From the NCBI GenBank assembly GCA_963665705.1, contig OY762448.1:1860001-1924000 (forward strand): a DNA stretch of 64,000 bases, given 5' to 3'. Of the stretch, positions 61,722 to 64,000 are shown piece by piece. Both the position numbers and the translations under genes were made by a program. The notes beneath the pieces were generated by a model that saw only the letters and a program-made list of their open reading frames with translations, ran no database searches and had not been told where the DNA came from. Source of the stretch: Saccharicrinis sp963665705. GTDB lineage: Bacteria > Bacteroidota > Bacteroidia > Bacteroidales > Marinilabiliaceae. Each line of letters begins with the position of its first letter. Within the stretch, counting starts at the first letter, position 1.

Positions 61722-62606
61722 TTATTTTAAAAGATGATTGTAGTTGTTTACCAGGTCGTTAACTATTTCATCATGAGAAAATTTCTTGGTTTTTAATGCC
61801 TTTTTTACCGGAGCATCAACTCTTCGTTTTGTACTGGTATTTAATGTTTCCGCAATATAATAAACCTCTTTACTTGATTCTTTAAGTGTTATTAAAGCAA
61901 TATACTTGCATTTATATTGTGCTCTGTATTTACCACAAATATAACTTACAGATCCGTTTGATACTCTTTGTGCTATCTTAATATTATATGTTTCACCAAA
62001 CCTTAATTTTATCTTATCAATAATAGATTTTGCTAAGGCGGTATTGCTTTGTGGACGAATAGCAATTAATAAGGTGTTTTCTTTAGGAGGTGTATTTAAT
62101 ACAAAAGTTTCTTTTTGTGGTGTTGAATTAACGACTTCTTTAGGAGTATAATTACCATTTTTAATTAGTCTGTTGGCTATTTGCTGACTTACTTGAATTA
62201 AATCATCAGTACCCTGCTTAGTAGAACCAGTAGCTTGCAAGATAACTTTGGCTGTGGTTACATCTACCATTTTTAATGATATGTAAAAGTTGTTACCCAA
62301 AGGGACTACAGATCCATAACAAACTAAATCAGCTCCCATCATTTTACCTAATTCACTAATTTGCGAATCATCCACTAACCCTTTACTTTGAAATTGAGCT
62401 TCAGCTAACACTTTTTCAATCATGGTGCGCTCAACAACTTCATATTGAGGTGTATTAACAATAGCGTTACTTATTTCTTCACGAACAATACTTCTAATAC
62501 CTTCAGATATTTCACCATCAGGATTAAAAACAGCAACTCTTTTGCTGTTCTGAGCAAAAACTGAAATTGATATAACACAAAAGATGATTAGGATTAAATG
62601 TTTCAT
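61722..62606 (-). CDS. CsgG/LpoB-like secreted protein
   Basis: A 294-residue exported protein with a signal peptide (KHLILIIFCVISISVFAQ), no lipobox. The CsgG-type fold covers about 20-150, with KRVAVFNPDGEISEGIRSIVREEISNAIVNTPQYEVVERTMIEKVLAEAQFQSKGLVDDSQISELGKMMGADLVCYGSVV as signature. The C-terminal part (165-294) is less recognisable and basic. Such proteins form outer-membrane or periplasmic assembly factors. It is co-transcribed with the deacetylase (16 bases) and preceded by the LPP20-like gene (136 bases). Confidence 0.85.
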   Translation of the reverse strand: MKHLILIIFCVISISVFAQNSKRVAVFNPDGEISEGIRSIVREEISNAIVNTPQYEVVERTMIEKVLAEAQFQSKGLVDDSQISELGKMMGADLVCYGSVVPLGNNFYISLKMVDVTTAKVILQATGSTKQGTDDLIQVSQQIANRLIKNGNYTPKEVVNSTPQKETFVLNTPPKENTLLIAIRPQSNTALAKSIIDKIKLRFGETYNIKIAQRVSNGSVSYICGKYRAQYKCKYIALITLKESSKEVYYIAETLNTSTKRRVDAPVKKALKTKKFSHDEIVNDLVNNYNHLLK

Positions 62607-62742
62607 GAGTTTAAAATAGATTTTAAATTGCCATTAAGAACTCCCTTAATAAAAATCCAAAATTGATCGGAATCTTGATTGGGAGAACTTTTATAGTGGC
62701 TTGTTTCAAATATGTGCTTAGTTTATGAGATACAAAAATAAA

Positions 62743-63792
62743 TTAATTTTTAATCCTTGTAAGTAAATCTTTGACTAATGTTGAAGTAATTTCTTCATAT
62801 GCATCAATAGCTGCCCCCTTGTAACTACTCATACTGTTGCCTTTTTTACTTATTTTATTTTCGTATTCAATTTTTTGATTAAACTGCTTTGTAAGCTTAA
62901 TTTCAGTATCTACATAACTGGAATATACATCCAGGTAAAGGTTGTTTTTTCTTGCTTTTGCCTTAATTTCTACAATCCAATCAGCTATGTCAGCATCTTC
63001 AGTAAAGCTGCACCCGTTATCAGATAATATTGCCTTTGTTTTATTTTCAAGAGTATTGTCAGTTTCATCAAATAGCATAGCAATGCAATCAAAATAAATG
63101 TAGGTGCCCTGTTCAAGTTCAGATAGTTTTTGAATTACTGTATTTCGTAACTCAAGCGATTTTTGTATTTGTAATCCAGATTCGTCGATGTCTTTATCTA
63201 CAGCAGTTAATAGGCCTTGTGCATATTCGTTTTTTGCAAATAAAGGAATAGTTTTTTTTAGTTCTTCCTGAGCTTTTGATTTTTCTGCTGTAGCTATTAA
63301 ATTATTTGCTGTTTTAATAATTCCTTCAATTTGTTGGATGTTCATGTTGATATTTGCCTTATAGTAACCTATTACTTCGTATCTGTTTACATAAGCAAAT
63401 GCATAAATGAAATTGTTATCTGTATTGTGAAAGGTTTCAATTTTGATATTGTTGATTTTGGCATCAGATTCTGACTGTGTTTGAGTTTCAAAAGTTTTTT
63501 TTATTTCTTCATTATCGCCATATGAAGTACTTTGAGCATAATTTTGAGACACTGTTTTTACTGAAGAAACAACACTTCGGGCTAAATCACCTATTGCCAT
63601 ATTCTTTATTCGTTGTAAAGCTTCGGCTAGAATTTCATCTTTTGCTTTAACATCCTGAGCAAAACCAGATAGAAAAGTACTTTGAGGATATTGTGTTTGA
63701 CGCCATGAAGTTTTTATCCAATTAGGTTCGTTTTGCGCATTTAAATAAATTGATGAAAATATGAGCAAAAGTAAAATGTAGTATCTGTTCAT
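62743..63792 (-). CDS. LPP20-like exported protein
   Basis: A 349-residue exported protein with a signal peptide (YYILLLLIFSSIYLNAQ). The N-terminal third resembles the LPP20/FlgP-type domain, through PNWIKTSWRQTQYPQSTFLSGFAQDVKAKDEILAEALQRIKNMAIGDLARSVVSSVKT. A central segment has a short coiled-coil (AEKSKAQEELKKTIPLFAKNEY). The C-terminal part ends DAYEEITSTLVKDLLTRIKN. The LPP20 plus CsgG pairing also occurs in flagellar and stress-related envelope loci. Here it heads the leftward operon CsgG-like, deacetylase, kinase. Confidence 0.72.
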   Translation of the reverse strand: MNRYYILLLLIFSSIYLNAQNEPNWIKTSWRQTQYPQSTFLSGFAQDVKAKDEILAEALQRIKNMAIGDLARSVVSSVKTVSQNYAQSTSYGDNEEIKKTFETQTQSESDAKINNIKIETFHNTDNNFIYAFAYVNRYEVIGYYKANINMNIQQIEGIIKTANNLIATAEKSKAQEELKKTIPLFAKNEYAQGLLTAVDKDIDESGLQIQKSLELRNTVIQKLSELEQGTYIYFDCIAMLFDETDNTLENKTKAILSDNGCSFTEDADIADWIVEIKAKARKNNLYLDVYSSYVDTEIKLTKQFNQKIEYENKISKKGNSMSSYKGAAIDAYEEITSTLVKDLLTRIKN

Positions 63793-63948
63793 AGGTTAAT
63801 ATTTATTAGTTTAAAGATAAATGAATCTTGTAAATATTAACCTGAATTCAATATGAAATTTTGGATTTGCCTCATTATGAATTATATTTTATATCTGATA
63901 GAAGCTTGTTTTATATCGCTTATAATTAGCAATATTAAAATGATATTT

Positions 63949-64000
63949 ATGAAAACATTTCAGTCTGGTATAAATAATTTTCGGGCAGAATATTGCTGTC
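63949..64000 (+). CDS. Possible start of a rightward gene, cut by the window end
   Basis: ATG at 63949 followed by an open frame (MKTFQSGINNFRAEYCC) to the window edge, 157 bases after the divergent LPP20-like start. Seventeen codons cannot identify a product, so this may be chance. Confidence 0.25.
   Translation, partial: MKTFQSGINNFRAEYCC

Noticed and set aside
1..64000. CRISPR array, insertion sequence, prophage, toxin-antitoxin or restriction system
   Set aside because: No spaced direct repeats, transposase, integrase, phage structural or restriction/toxin genes were seen on either strand.

Overview
The window is a compact, AT-rich stretch of a Bacteroidota chromosome. It most likely comes from a marine or anoxic-sediment member near the Marinilabiliales/Bacteroidales; that placement is my inference from gene content, since no rRNA is present. 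Starts lack Shine-Dalgarno sequences. Several upstream regions carry the Bacteroidota promoter pattern (TTTG or TTG about 19-20 bases before TAnnTTTG). Typical families of the phylum are present, including DUF4301, a PiT transporter with a long C-terminal tail, a RemB/Wzi-like barrel and LysM proteins with a ligand-binding-like C-terminus. I found no tRNA, rRNA, CRISPR array, insertion sequence or prophage. The window reads mainly as core chromosome, with a few accessory patches.

Layout, left to right. 0-13 kb: rimO (5' end outside the window), truA, a first ABC-F ATPase, then leftward aroE, a DUF368 (PopT-type) lipid-carrier transporter, a TPR protein and DUF4301, followed by a YhcC-type radical SAM gene, a DUF4197 lipoprotein and YgiQ. 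13-22 kb: an MCE/MlaD protein, dnaA, a five-LysM protein, a second ABC-F paralogue, rlmB and a UroD-family methyltransferase-like gene. 22-31 kb: a B12-binding radical SAM gene split by a one-base frameshift; a creD / winged-helix regulator / membrane protein locus with two almost identical palindromic operators; and a heme operon hemN-hemY-hemH. 30-32 kb: an accessory patch with a 36-residue membrane peptide gene, two small unknown genes and about 590 bases of repeat- and hairpin-rich non-coding DNA.

32-43 kb: envelope and carbohydrate genes (RemB-like barrel, GT2 glycosyltransferase, GH1 glycosidase, an ATP-grasp protein), alanine dehydrogenase, a histidine-phosphatase lipoprotein and a Wza/Wzc export pair whose kinase ends in a tyrosine-rich repeat. 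43-57 kb: sbcDC, HU, trmH, a LytTR response regulator, a PiT phosphate transporter, LysE, an SDR, a META lipoprotein, a HAD phosphatase, a PLD-like nuclease truncated by an amber codon, and a CvfB-like S1 protein. 57-64 kb: an S9 peptidase and a leftward envelope operon (LPP20-like, CsgG-like, polysaccharide deacetylase, hybrid histidine kinase); the kinase is also frameshifted and has no sensor domain.

For follow-up, the best candidates are the operator pair around the creD locus, the 30.3-31.4 kb patch, the right-end envelope operon and the three disrupted reading frames. The disrupted frames could be real mutations or assembly errors, and the sequence alone cannot decide which. I did not find a clear-cut new defence or metabolic system.
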